A DNA stretch of 64,000 nt, from positions 1 to 64,000 of the forward strand of contig CAZVHA010000003.1 in the NCBI GenBank assembly GCA_964626905.1, written 5' to 3'. The position numbers and the translations under genes were made by a program. Under the pieces are notes generated by a model that did no database searches, had not been told where the DNA came from, and saw only the letters and a program-made list of their open reading frames with translations. Every line of letters begins with the position of its first letter. Position 1 is the stretch's first letter. This DNA is from REEB52 sp964626905 (lineage in GTDB: Bacteria; Chlamydiota; Chlamydiia; Chlamydiales; SM23-39). Of the stretch, positions 40,604-49,528 are shown piece after piece.

Positions 40604-41296
40604 TTACGAGGGGTCCTCAGCAGAAAGGTTGCTTTTTTCGTCATCTCCGAACTCTCCAAGAGCAAGACTCCCATCTACAATGGAAGGTGCTTCCTCGTCT
40701 AGTTCCTCGAGTCTCTCTGAGATGTCTGCAATTTTCCCGTGCATTTTTTCGATTTGATCGATCATTGTTGGCCCGTCGATTTTAGGGAAATTTTTTACAG
40801 TATAGTGATTTCTATCGCCGCAAGAAAAACAACAAAACCCACGATTAGAACTGATCAGTAGGCCAGAGACTATTTCCTGAAGCTTTGTACCGAAATTTTC
40901 CAATGCCTCATTTGAGAGGAGCAAGATTTTACCTTTTAAGGCGTTATCGAGAAAAAAAGCGGAAAATTGGGCTTGGATTTTATTTTTTCCATCAATAGAG
41001 AACTCTCCTTCAGGATTCACTTTCTTGAGAGCCTCATTTGCCCGTGCCAATATCCAATCTGAAAAATGGTTGAAAAATGGACCAATGCGCTGTACTTCGT
41101 CCCAAATTTTTCGAATGATTTTTTTTTGATTTTCCGGTGTTTTTTGAAGCCCTTCCACATCGCTTAGCCATTGATCGCACGCAGCTTCAATGTGTTGGAA
41201 ATCTTCCGGATTGGCTAGTGAATATTGCTCAAGACTCTTTTTAGCGAAGCTCACTCCATCTTGAAAATCTTTAATCGTTTTTTGTGTCCCAATCAT
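40604..41296 (-). CDS. Hypothetical protein
   Basis: 230 residues, soluble and helical, with no signal peptide. A cysteine cluster (GFCCFSCGDRNHY) around residue 155 could bind zinc. The C-terminus is acidic with a coiled-coil stretch (MIDQIEKMHGKIADISERLEEL). No family recognised. Convergent with ndk; a possible effector-like protein by composition only. Confidence 0.6.
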   Translation of the reverse strand: MIGTQKTIKDFQDGVSFAKKSLEQYSLANPEDFQHIEAACDQWLSDVEGLQKTPENQKKIIRKIWDEVQRIGPFFNHFSDWILARANEALKKVNPEGEFSIDGKNKIQAQFSAFFLDNALKGKILLLSNEALENFGTKLQEIVSGLLISSNRGFCCFSCGDRNHYTVKNFPKIDGPTMIDQIEKMHGKIADISERLEELDEEAPSIVDGSLALGEFGDDEKSNLSAEDPS

Positions 41297-41345
41297 ACCC
41301 GCCCCCTTTGAGACCCCAAAAAATAAAGATTCCCTTCAAATTGTG

Positions 41346-41603
41346 TCAACGAAAAAAGCGAAAGATGCGTGCCAAAAAACCTACTTTATCTTCATCCCGC
41401 TTAGCTTGTAGTGGGGGGCGCGCTTTTAAGATCTCTGAGGTGCGCTCTATTTCTTTCTCAAGCCGTTGGATCGCGGCTGTCGCCTCAGCGATCTGTCCTT
41501 GCAAGCCCAAAGCCGGGTTTTGCACTTGTCGATAGGAGAGCTGGTGCCAATTAAATTTTGCAACATCTAACTCTTCAACTAAATCATATAAACTTCGAAT
41601 CAT
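41346..41603 (-). CDS. Small hypothetical coiled-coil protein
   Basis: 85 residues from ATG 41603 (AAGG six bases upstream; a GTG two codons earlier is possible). Central helix QIAEATAAIQRLEKEIERTSEIL is a likely coiled coil, and the C-terminus is basic and aromatic (FLARIFRFFR). Unknown function. Lies just downstream of the uvrD-type gene on the same strand. Confidence 0.55.
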   Translation of the reverse strand: MIRSLYDLVEELDVAKFNWHQLSYRQVQNPALGLQGQIAEATAAIQRLEKEIERTSEILKARPPLQAKRDEDKVGFLARIFRFFR

Positions 41604-41680
41604 AAACACCTTATTAAATTATATTAACTATTATAACATAATAACTATTTTAATTTAACAGAATGCTAATGTACTTACAG

Positions 41681-43576
41681 TCAAATACTTGCGATTTCGA
41701 GTAGTTCTCTGGGGAGTTCCTTTAAGAAGCGAGACGGTCTCATGAAGCGGGCGCTTCCCCACATGAAGCGGTAGATTGTGGAGCAGAGGTAGAGCTTTTT
41801 TTTGGCGCGGGTCATTCCGACGTAGCAGAGTCTTCTCTCCTCTTCGATGGCTTTGGGGTCTTCTTTGGTGTTGATGTGGGGGAAGAGGTCTTCTTCAAGG
41901 CCGACGATGAAGACCACTTCGAACTCGAGTCCTTTGCTATTGTGAAGCGTCATTAACTTGATACTTGGGGCAAAATGATTTTCTTCGATGTTCATTCGAA
42001 GGGACAATTCTTCTAGGAATTTGACAAGGGATGGGGCTTCATTTTCCTTTTCCCATTCGGCAGCCTTACTGATGAGTTCGTTGAGGTTTTCTTTCCGATC
42101 TTGGAGTGTTTCAAAATCTTCTTCTAAGATTTTGAGGTATTTTGTTTCATTGATGACAGCTTGGATTAACTCATGCAAATTGCAAGAGGCCCTTTTTTGT
42201 CGAAGCGCGTGGATCAATTGGATGTAATTGCGCAGGGCCTCTTTTTGTTTAGGGGGAAGTTTAAAAGAGCTTGGCTGATCCAGGACCATTTCGCAAAAGG
42301 AGAAAATGGGCATTTGTCTAGAGGCGGCGATTTCGATCCATTTTTCAAGGGTTGCTTTGCCGATGCCCCGTTTTGGGAGATGGATTGTGCGCAAGAAGGA
42401 GATGAGATCCGCGTTCGAGATGACCATTTTTAAAAAGGCCAAAACATCTTTAATTTCGCGTCTTTGGTAAAAGGAGAGTCCGCCGATGATCTGATAAGGG
42501 ATTCTCAAGGATAAAAGGGCATCTTCAAAGGCTCTTGATTGGGCATTGGTCCGATAGAAAACGGCCATTTCGTCGAATGGGTGACGGATTTCCTCTTTTA
42601 GGATTGAATTTGCGACGAAGGTGGCCTCTTTTTTTTCATTTTGAGCGACAAAGAGAGTGATTTTTTCTCCTTCGCCGAGGGCGCTCCAGAGTTTTTTATC
42701 GAATCTTTCTGAATTGTGAGATATGAGCGCATTGGCCGCTTGCAAGATCCGGTGGGTGCTCCGATAATTTTGATCGAGCAAAATCACTTGGGCGCTTGCG
42801 AAATCAGATTCAAAATTGAGAATGTTTTGGTACTGTGCGCCTCGCCAAGAGTAGATTGATTGGTCGGGATCTCCGACGGCAAAGATATTTTGGTGTTTTT
42901 CGACGAGGATTTTTGCGAGGGTATATTGGGCAAAGTTTGTATCTTGGTATTCGTCGATGAGGACAAAAAGCCATCGGTTTTGAATTTCTTCGCGCACCTT
43001 AGGATCTATTTTAAGCAACTTGACGCTCAAATAGAGAAGATCGTCAAAATCGAGGGCGTTGCACTCTTTGAGTTTTTGTTGATAAAGCTGATAGAGTGGG
43101 GCGATCTCTCGATCTGCATTTTCGGGATCTACGAGATCATTTTTGCAAGTGGAGATGAGGTGTTTTGCCTTTTTAAAAAACGATTTATCTCCGTGCAATT
43201 GGAGTTGATTCAGACAGTTCCTTAAGAGTTTTTCGCTATCTTCTTCGTCGTAAATGGCAAAGTCGCTGCTAAAGCCGAGAGCTGGGATCATTTCGCGCAA
43301 AATGCGAGCTCCCAGGCTGTGAAAAGTGGAGGCGAGGACATGGGCATTTTTCAAAGTGCGGATGCGGTTTTTCATTTCTTCTGCGGCTTTATTCGTGAAG
43401 GTGAGGGCCAAGATATTAGAGGGAAGCGTGCCGAGCTCCAACAGGTGGGCAATTCGGTATGTGACAACGCGGGTTTTCCCAGAGCCTGCCCCCGCCAACA
43501 CAAGGAGCGGGCCCCCTACATGCAAAACGGCCCTTTCTTGACTTTCATTGAGCTTGGTAGAGACCAGGTGATTCAT
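41681..43576 (-). CDS. UvrD/PcrA/Rep superfamily 1 DNA helicase
   Basis: 631 residues from ATG 43576. Motifs in order: Q-motif LNESQERAVLH, Walker A VLAGAGSGKTRVV, Ia LALTFTNKAAEEM, II LIDEYQDTNFAQY, III VGDPDQSIYSWRGA, IV ILLDQNYRST, V LMTLHNSKGLEFEVVFI, VI RRLCYVGMTRAKKKLYL. The length fits Rep/PcrA types. A 3'-5' helicase acting in nucleotide excision and mismatch repair and at stalled forks. An upstream in-frame extension to 43639 lacks similarity. Confidence 0.95.
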   Translation of the reverse strand: MNHLVSTKLNESQERAVLHVGGPLLVLAGAGSGKTRVVTYRIAHLLELGTLPSNILALTFTNKAAEEMKNRIRTLKNAHVLASTFHSLGARILREMIPALGFSSDFAIYDEEDSEKLLRNCLNQLQLHGDKSFFKKAKHLISTCKNDLVDPENADREIAPLYQLYQQKLKECNALDFDDLLYLSVKLLKIDPKVREEIQNRWLFVLIDEYQDTNFAQYTLAKILVEKHQNIFAVGDPDQSIYSWRGAQYQNILNFESDFASAQVILLDQNYRSTHRILQAANALISHNSERFDKKLWSALGEGEKITLFVAQNEKKEATFVANSILKEEIRHPFDEMAVFYRTNAQSRAFEDALLSLRIPYQIIGGLSFYQRREIKDVLAFLKMVISNADLISFLRTIHLPKRGIGKATLEKWIEIAASRQMPIFSFCEMVLDQPSSFKLPPKQKEALRNYIQLIHALRQKRASCNLHELIQAVINETKYLKILEEDFETLQDRKENLNELISKAAEWEKENEAPSLVKFLEELSLRMNIEENHFAPSIKLMTLHNSKGLEFEVVFIVGLEEDLFPHINTKEDPKAIEEERRLCYVGMTRAKKKLYLCSTIYRFMWGSARFMRPSRFLKELPRELLEIASI

Positions 43577-43779
43577 GGGCTTTAGTTTAGGAGTTATCAG
43601 GCAATAAAGTAAACCATGAGGATTGTCTTGTAAGGCCAAAGTTGTATTGTTACCAGTGCGCCAAAGTTAATCGGTCTAGACGGTGTTGCCTTTAGTACCC
43701 AAGGTTTTACAGAACAGAAATATATGGTTGACTAAAATTCTTTCTTTTGAAAAAGTTTTCTTTAAAAAAAGGGAATGCT

Positions 43780-44166
43780 GTGGACGTAGACGCCATTTCA
43801 GAAGCTGATGATTTATTGAATTTGGATCCTAACTTTAGAGCTAACCAAATCTCAATGACAGATCAGAAAATCTTATCTATTGCTCAACAGATTTTGCGGA
43901 GCTATCCTCTGTCTGGTGTTTGTTTAAATCTAAATGGAAAAGAGGTCACTGTTTACTCTAAGGGATCTTGGTTTGGCTTTGTTATAGGCGGTGTTATCGC
44001 AGCAGTTGGGGCCGTGATTACCCCCATAGCGCCCGTAACAGGTCCCGTACTAATAGGAGTCGGTACTTCTATGATAGGTGCAGCGATCCAGCAAACTGCA
44101 AACGAAGAACTCAATTCACAACCTTCTAAAAAAGAAGATCTGGGTTTTGAAGAAAAGGATAATTGA
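43780..44166 (+). CDS. Hypothetical protein with glycine-rich hydrophobic segment
   Basis: 128 residues from GTG 43780 (AGGG seven bases upstream; a TTG at 43747 is the alternative). Polar N-terminus, then a long glycine/alanine hydrophobic stretch (FGFVIGGVIAAVGAVI and VTGPVLIGVGTSMIGAAI), i.e. glycine-zipper membrane hairpins, and an acidic tail. Such segments occur in pore-forming or membrane-associating peptides and in chlamydial Inc-like proteins. Its stop overlaps the start of the next gene (TGATG), so the two are coupled. It opens the AT-rich block. Confidence 0.55.
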   Translation: MDVDAISEADDLLNLDPNFRANQISMTDQKILSIAQQILRSYPLSGVCLNLNGKEVTVYSKGSWFGFVIGGVIAAVGAVITPIAPVTGPVLIGVGTSMIGAAIQQTANEELNSQPSKKEDLGFEEKDN

Positions 44167-44366
44167 TGATATCAAAAAATACTGTTCTTGTCCTATTACA
44201 ACTCTTAATCATCATTCCGATCTTTGCCTACGCTATTCAGAAAATCATTGATGTAGCGATTAAAATATGGAAAAAGGATGACTTTCGGAAGAAATGGTTA
44301 TTGACCTATATCATTTTAGTTGTTTTTTGCATTTGGTTCTTAAGTTTAGGAATAATTAAACTTTAA
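44166..44366 (+). CDS. Small two-pass membrane protein
   Basis: 66 residues. Two hydrophobic segments (VLVLLQLLIIIPIFAYAI and WLLTYIILVVFCIWFLSLG) separated by a basic loop (KIWKKDDFRKK). Translationally coupled to the preceding glycine-zipper gene. Unknown function; it could be a partner or immunity protein for it, which is speculation. Confidence 0.5.
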   Translation: MISKNTVLVLLQLLIIIPIFAYAIQKIIDVAIKIWKKDDFRKKWLLTYIILVVFCIWFLSLGIIKL

Positions 44367-44525
44367 GCCGTGACAATCGGAAAATGAACTGTCGAAAATT
44401 GGACTTGATCTAGGGGAAATTGGACGGTGTGCCACAACCAAAAGAGGCCATTTCTACTTAGCAAAAGGCAGACATTTCAATAAATAACTTTTGGGGCTGC
44501 ATAAAGAAAAAACCATTTGAAAACA

Positions 44526-45320
44526 TCAAACTCTCTTCTTAAGTACGAATATATAGTAAGGAGAATAATCGCTTTCATCTCTCCACATGCAATTATCTTC
44601 TTTTTTCCCTAATGGCTTAATGCATTGACTGACGACGAACCCACTCTTCTCAAAAAACCTCAAGTAGTCCTTATGAAGCCAATTGTAATCATAAAATTCA
44701 GCTCCCACATCTTTAATTCTAATCTTATTTAAAGCACCACTTGTAGTATCTCTATTTTCACGAAAATCCGTTTCATAAGAGACCCACCTTCTCTTTGGAT
44801 CATGCATATTTTCATTTCCTGTTGAAATAATTACAGACCCATCTTCTTTCAAGACTCTATTCATTTCTTTTAACACATTAATCATATCATCTTCTGAAGA
44901 GATAACTAACAGAACGAAACTCGAAAAAACAAAATTACAAGACATGTCTTCAACTGGAATCACGCCGCTTTCAATTTTCACAAATTTATTGTTAAACCCA
45001 AACGATCGATCGACTTCTCTTGCGCTCGTTATCATTTTATCACTAACGTCCACTCCTATGGGATTCATTCCCATTGAATTTAAAAATCTAGTGGACCTGC
45101 CAGCCCCACAACCGTAATCTATTCCATTTGTACCGCGGACATACTTTTGGAACAAAGCAGGAACATCCCGAAAAGCCAGCCACGTTGTCCCATATTTACA
45201 ATCAAACCTTGAATATTTCTTGACGTTTTCTTCATCGTCATTCATCTGTTCAGGTTTTAAACTTTCAACACTACTAACCACACCCAAGCTCATAAGAACC
45301 AACAATTTGTTTTTACACAA
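44526..45320 (-). CDS. Class I SAM-dependent methyltransferase
   Basis: Up to 264 residues. Motif I GIDYGCGAGRSTRFLNSMG, acidic residue of motif II in PIGVDVSDKM, post-I DMSCNFVFSSFVLL, then MNRVLKEDGSVIISTGN. Methyltransf_11/25 type; the acceptor is unknown and could be a small molecule, lipid or protein. The start is unclear: TTG at 45320, ATG at 45293 or ATG at 45245 (directly before the conserved region). The first option adds a signal-like stretch (LLVLMSLGVVSSVES). Base composition is AT-rich like its neighbours. Confidence 0.75.
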   Translation of the reverse strand: MCKNKLLVLMSLGVVSSVESLKPEQMNDDEENVKKYSRFDCKYGTTWLAFRDVPALFQKYVRGTNGIDYGCGAGRSTRFLNSMGMNPIGVDVSDKMITSAREVDRSFGFNNKFVKIESGVIPVEDMSCNFVFSSFVLLVISSEDDMINVLKEMNRVLKEDGSVIISTGNENMHDPKRRWVSYETDFRENRDTTSGALNKIRIKDVGAEFYDYNWLHKDYLRFFEKSGFVVSQCIKPLGKKEDNCMWRDESDYSPYYIFVLKKRV

Positions 45321-45713
45321 TCAATATAAATTACCAAACAAATGAAATCAATGCTAAAACCACCAAAAATGAGATAACGCTCGCTAAACAACAATATTTA
45401 TTCATATCCATCAACCTTGTTTCGTGGTAAATTTTATTTAATGTTCGGTTTAAAGTAAAGTGGAAATTTAAACACAAACATCAAATAAAACCATTTCAGG
45501 AAACGGAATTTATCATTAACACTTAATATATTTCATGATGCCGCTTCATAGACATTGTCTTAATAGTTTAAAATCGTGACACTTAAGAATGAATAACAAA
45601 AAAAAACGAAACACATTATACCAATACATGAAAACTTGGATTAAATTTTATTTGACGCAATAATAAAAAATTTGATATTATATTTGCAACTAATCCAAAC
45701 GGAGTAAATTTAA
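45321..45713. other. AT-rich intergenic region
   Basis: About 390 bases, very AT-rich, between divergent genes. It holds the promoter at 45652-45681. A few hydrophobic minus-strand codons near 45330-45411 follow an AAGG, but they are too short to call. Nothing else is recognisable. Confidence 0.4.
45652..45681 (+). promoter_or_regulatory. Housekeeping-type promoter
   Basis: TTGACG (45652-45657), an 18-bp spacer, and TATTAT (45676-45681), 32 bp upstream of the ATG at 45714, which has GGAG as ribosome binding site. Confidence 0.6.
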
Positions 45714-47213
45714 ATGCAGACTACATCATCCAAGTCCCCACTGATATATTGGGATAACAACATAAACGCCCCTCCCGCATTAATTCGATATATTAAAAAC
45801 TGTATTATAAATAATAACTATCCCGATGATTCTTGCTGGGCGACAACCGCCAGGAAAACTACACGGTTATGTGCGATTTTTCTAGCGGCATGTGCACAAG
45901 GTGGGATGATAAATATAAATTATGACGCCGCTGACGGTAATGAAGGACTAGGGGTTGTATTAACAGCTTCAAACCTAACTACATTTGGATCCTTTTACGC
46001 ATATTGTTCGTGGTTAGTCCTTGAAGACGCGTTTAAAACATCTACTCCAGAAGAAGTCGAAATCTTTCGCTCCCAACTACCAAATTGGGTCCGCACTTCA
46101 CTAAAAATTTGCACGGCGTTAATAGGCGCTTTTTCTCAAATACCCATGGCCTACGCTACTTATAAGGCAAACAGTAATAGTTTGTTTTTTGCAATAACCA
46201 GATTCCTAGATGCCGGATTACCCATAAGATCATTATATTTAGGAGCCAGAGCGCTATTAAAAAATTTAAACTTAAGTCCGATAGAGAGAAACTTAGAAAA
46301 ATCAAGAGATAGTTTTCTTTCGATCCTTAGAAACAAGAAGTCATCCCTCCCTTATCATCATGAAGGCCTAGTAGAAAATGAAGGCTTACTAGAAATGATG
46401 CAGGTAAATAAACTAGAATCGGATGATATTTCAGTAGATTCAGGCCAAGAACAAGATTACCTGAGAACATTGCTCACAATTTCTAATGAAAACCTACCCC
46501 CAGAAGCACCCCTCATCAAAACCTCTCAGAAAGTGATGCATTATATTGGCCATTTATCTAATTTATTCGTAATGGCGCTGTATGGCATTATTACATATCA
46601 CGCAATGTCCTTAATAACCGATAATGAGGAGCTTAAAATTCTTTCTGTAATCGTAGTTATTGCATGTAAATTTTATCTTTGGAAAGAATCAATATCACAA
46701 GCAGGCAAGCAACTACCTAATGATCTAGCACGCATCTGTGGAGTACAGCCTAAGCCTACAATATCACAAGCTTTTATGCCGAAAACTGATGCTGTTGCGA
46801 CTTGTCTTTCATATGCGGTGGGAGCATTTTCTTACGGGTCAATGAAATATTTTTGCAATTTATACAATTTAGGTACATTTTTCACTTTTGCCTCATCTTC
46901 AGCAACTGCTCTATTGGCAGTGAATACATTTTCAACCCTAAAAAAAGGAGCTATTCAAAAATGTCTCTCTAAATTTGGCACCCAGGAGCAAAAAAATGTT
47001 ATTGATATTTCTAACAAGATTGACAAACTTTTAGTCGCTATTGAAGATACAAACCGATTTGAATGGGCAAAATTTGTTTCTTGGTTACCGGATAACCTAC
47101 GCGTCCTGTTCTGCCCACAAGAGCTGAATGAAAATGACATCTTAAATTATATAAGAAGCGAAAAAAAACACGATCTGAAAATAACTCAAACAAACTACAA
47201 CTCAATTAAGTAA
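45714..47213 (+). CDS. Large hypothetical multi-pass membrane protein
   Basis: 499 residues with about eight hydrophobic segments in two groups (residues about 45-200, for example AIFLAACAQGGMI and ALIGAFSQIPMAYAT; residues about 275-410, for example LFVMALYGIITYHAM and LSVIVVIACKFYLW), joined by a polar, acidic region (about 210-270). The two halves may be an internal duplication. No transporter family recognised. Own promoter. Codon use is AT-rich, unlike the core genes, suggesting transfer or weak selection. Confidence 0.65.
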   Translation: MQTTSSKSPLIYWDNNINAPPALIRYIKNCIINNNYPDDSCWATTARKTTRLCAIFLAACAQGGMININYDAADGNEGLGVVLTASNLTTFGSFYAYCSWLVLEDAFKTSTPEEVEIFRSQLPNWVRTSLKICTALIGAFSQIPMAYATYKANSNSLFFAITRFLDAGLPIRSLYLGARALLKNLNLSPIERNLEKSRDSFLSILRNKKSSLPYHHEGLVENEGLLEMMQVNKLESDDISVDSGQEQDYLRTLLTISNENLPPEAPLIKTSQKVMHYIGHLSNLFVMALYGIITYHAMSLITDNEELKILSVIVVIACKFYLWKESISQAGKQLPNDLARICGVQPKPTISQAFMPKTDAVATCLSYAVGAFSYGSMKYFCNLYNLGTFFTFASSSATALLAVNTFSTLKKGAIQKCLSKFGTQEQKNVIDISNKIDKLLVAIEDTNRFEWAKFVSWLPDNLRVLFCPQELNENDILNYIRSEKKHDLKITQTNYNSIK

Positions 47214-47399
47214 AACACCAAATTAAAGGCGTTCTCGTCGAGCGCTCATTTCATTGTTTCTATTACTCCCCCATTCAATCTCAACCTAAAAACACAAGCA
47301 ATTTAATTTCAGAATCTTACACAAACATCGCAAAGTTTTCTACACAAAGAATTCGAAATATTCTATTAGGAATAATACGAGTCGCTTAGCAGGAAAGTG

Positions 47400-47981
47400 A
47401 TGGCACGGCAAAATAAATTACTAATCTACGAAAAATACTCTGAAATTCTAGATGGAATATTTATTTATCAAAACCAGCAGGTGGAAATAAGAGAAATGTG
47501 TTTAAGAATAATGTTAGGTACGTTCGCATTGGTAGGAGGCTTGTTATTTGTAAAAGTCGATTTATCCAGTCAAATAATATTGATAATGAACTCAGCATTC
47601 CCGATTTTATCATTAATAATAGTAACCGTGAGTTTAACAATTGACTTGGTTTATAAAGAGAGGTTGAAGCTAGCTTTTGCTAGTGAAGCTTTAAGGCTTG
47701 AAAGCGACCATTCCTGGTTACCTAAGTTTCACTATTCATTATTGAGTGGGAAAAGACAAGAAAAACTAGCCGCAAGCGGGCAAATTGTATATTACTTTGG
47801 TTGTTCTGGATTGTTGCTTCTTTTATCAGCAATTTCTTTAGCTTTAGATCCTCTTTTCTCATCTTTAATATCGAAGATTTTTATTTTTTTAGCATACACT
47901 TTCTTCTATTTTTTATACTCCCTTGTCATGTCAAAAATCGTTAAACGAACTGAAGATATCCTGGAGATGTTTAATGGATGA
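47400..47981 (+). CDS. Hypothetical four-helix membrane protein (first of a coupled pair)
   Basis: 193 residues. Two hydrophobic hairpins (LRIMLGTFALVGGLLFV with PILSLIIVTVSLTIDLV; YYFGCSGLLLLLSAISLAL with IFIFLAYTFFYFLYSLV) flank a polar middle with EALRLESDHSWLPKFHYS. The layout recalls the SLATT and other 2TM effector modules associated with bacterial immune operons, but no sequence motif confirms it. AGGA precedes the ATG. Overlaps the next gene by 8 bp. Confidence 0.55.
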   Translation: MARQNKLLIYEKYSEILDGIFIYQNQQVEIREMCLRIMLGTFALVGGLLFVKVDLSSQIILIMNSAFPILSLIIVTVSLTIDLVYKERLKLAFASEALRLESDHSWLPKFHYSLLSGKRQEKLAASGQIVYYFGCSGLLLLLSAISLALDPLFSSLISKIFIFLAYTFFYFLYSLVMSKIVKRTEDILEMFNG

Positions 47982-48573
47982 TTACCAAAATTTATTCAAG
48001 CTATTAGACGAAGAAATTTCAAACGATTTACACACCAAAGGAAAACAATACATCGACCATTTTAGCGCAATAAAAATGCGATATAAAAAATTCGCCTTAA
48101 CTTGGGCCACAGCCTATCTTTTTGGGTTATTTTATATATGTATTTACGAACAAGAAATAGTTCACATCAACAAATATAACATCATAGCTTTCGCCACTCT
48201 ATTTACCGTTTTAAGCATAAAACTAATTCAGTTTCTAGACATTAACATCGGACACGAACAATTAAGAAATATTTTTAAGTATTTACTGTTATATGAAAGA
48301 AATAAGGATGCGTTAATTAGGCCGTATACTAAAATCGAGCACATTTTATACAAAAACAATTTCGATCCAGTATTTATAGATTTTTCATTTTATCTTTCAA
48401 TCAATTTCGGCATCACTGTACTCGGAATACTAGCCCTAATCCTCAAAATAAAAACCGAGTTCTTAATTAATCTGATCATTTCCATAGCTTTCATTTTCTT
48501 GTTTTTAATATGGCAAATCTTAACTTTAATATACCTTATTTCTAGACGACACAAAAAAGATAAAGTGGTCTGA
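47974..48573 (+). CDS. Hypothetical four-helix membrane protein (second of a coupled pair)
   Basis: 199 residues from ATG 47974, with GGAG in the end of the preceding gene. Same plan as its partner: a polar N-terminus, a hairpin (FALTWATAYLFGLFYICI; NIIAFATLFTVLSIKLI), a charged middle (EQLRNIFKYLLLYERNKDAL) and a second hairpin (FGITVLGILALIL; LIISIAFIFLFLIW). The two may be distant paralogues forming a complex. Unknown function. Confidence 0.55.
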   Translation: MDDYQNLFKLLDEEISNDLHTKGKQYIDHFSAIKMRYKKFALTWATAYLFGLFYICIYEQEIVHINKYNIIAFATLFTVLSIKLIQFLDINIGHEQLRNIFKYLLLYERNKDALIRPYTKIEHILYKNNFDPVFIDFSFYLSINFGITVLGILALILKIKTEFLINLIISIAFIFLFLIWQILTLIYLISRRHKKDKVV

Positions 48574-48624
48574 TATCGAAACCTGCAAAAAATTCAGCCA
48601 AGTAAGGTCGCCCCGGACCTTTTT

Positions 48625-48792
48625 CTCGATTCCGCAGCCTCCATCGTTGCCCATGGTTTTACCATGAGCCCCCTCCTTCGGAGCGCTTTGCTTCAATCTA
48701 GCTTTCACACCCCTTCCGACGAAGCGTCGGTGGGGACCCCGTGTATTGCCTCGCTAGCGCACTTTGTCTCATTTTTGCCTAGCGGGTTATTA
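48625..48792 (-). mobile_element. Decayed relative of the MITE-like element at 4700
   Basis: On the minus strand, TAATAACCCG, then a GCAAAAATGAGACAAAG segment, GCGCTAGCGAGGCAA and GCAAAGCGCTCCG align with the element at 4700-4873. The hairpin CATGG-TAAAA-CCATG (48652-48666) sits where copy 1 has CAATAG-TAAAA-CTATTG. A second hairpin (CCGACGAAGCGTCGG) lies near 48717-48731. The far inverted repeat is not recognisable. Together with flanking AT-rich bases this fills the gap 48574-48875. Confidence 0.55.
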
Positions 48793-48861
48793 GTGGGATA
48801 AGCTCACGATATTACCCCGCATTTAAAAAATAATTACGTTTATTTTGTTTTGTTGTTTTGT

Positions 48862-48867
48862 TATAAT
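48862..48867 (+). promoter_or_regulatory. Candidate -10 box very close to a start codon
   Basis: TATAAT ends 8 bases before the ATG at 48876. There is no ribosome binding site between and only a weak -35 (TTTATT). If used, the mRNA would be nearly leaderless. Confidence 0.35.
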
Positions 48868-48875
48868 AATAAAAT

Positions 48876-49469
48876 ATGTCAATTTATATAAAAGATAGTA
48901 ATTTGTTGAGTGATTTTGATTCGGCTGCAAAGAGTCTATGGGCTGCGCAAGAGAGCCATCCCGAAATCATTGTGCGTCATTTTTGGGATCTCATCTCCCA
49001 TGAAAACAGGCCGATTCAAAGGTATTGGCAAAAAATCTCGTCGAAGCTTTTGGCATTAGGTTCAAACGAAACGGATCAATTAATTGCATCGTGTATTAAA
49101 ACGACAAAGATTTTTTTAAGTCATTTAAATGCTTTGGAGTTGAGGATTCGTTCTCAAACAATAGAGGGTCTGATCAAGTCGATTAAAACAGGCGTATTCG
49201 ACTCGGGACTTGAAAAAAAAGAAAGAAGATTAGAACGAATTCACTCTTTAAAAAAAGAGATTCTCTGGTTAATCAAAATATTGAAGATTAATCAAACCCC
49301 GACAATAACACTAAAAGACCTGTTGGGCACTGATCGAGATGATGTGAAAGAGGAGAGCTCTCCCTCCCCGACAAAAAATTCTGGCGCTCCAGCGTCCTTC
49401 CCCGGACGGATGTGGGAATTCTTCTGTGAAAAAATCTTCGGGGCGCCCCCTAAAAAAGCTTTAATATAA
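48876..49469 (+). CDS. Hypothetical helical protein
   Basis: 197 residues, soluble, mostly helical (VRHFWDLISHENRPIQRYWQ; IHSLKKEILWLIKILKINQ). A low-complexity proline/serine segment (EESSPSPTKNSGAPASFPG) precedes a short C-terminal helix (MWEFFCEKIFGAP). No family. The following two genes have similar composition and direction; the three may be lineage-specific effector-like genes. Confidence 0.55.
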   Translation: MSIYIKDSNLLSDFDSAAKSLWAAQESHPEIIVRHFWDLISHENRPIQRYWQKISSKLLALGSNETDQLIASCIKTTKIFLSHLNALELRIRSQTIEGLIKSIKTGVFDSGLEKKERRLERIHSLKKEILWLIKILKINQTPTITLKDLLGTDRDDVKEESSPSPTKNSGAPASFPGRMWEFFCEKIFGAPPKKALI

Positions 49470-49528
49470 ATCGAAGATCTTGTAAAAGGTTCAGCGCTTT
49501 AATCATCTTTAACCAAAGAGGTATCCGT

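Noticed and set aside
44367..44525. Short repeated GAAAATTGGAC / GAAATTGGACGG motifs that recall insertion-sequence ends
   Set aside because: Too short, no inverted partner and no transposase remnant nearby.
45331..45411. Very short hydrophobic minus-strand peptide behind an AAGG
   Set aside because: Fewer than 30 codons and no homology; cannot be distinguished from chance in AT-rich DNA.
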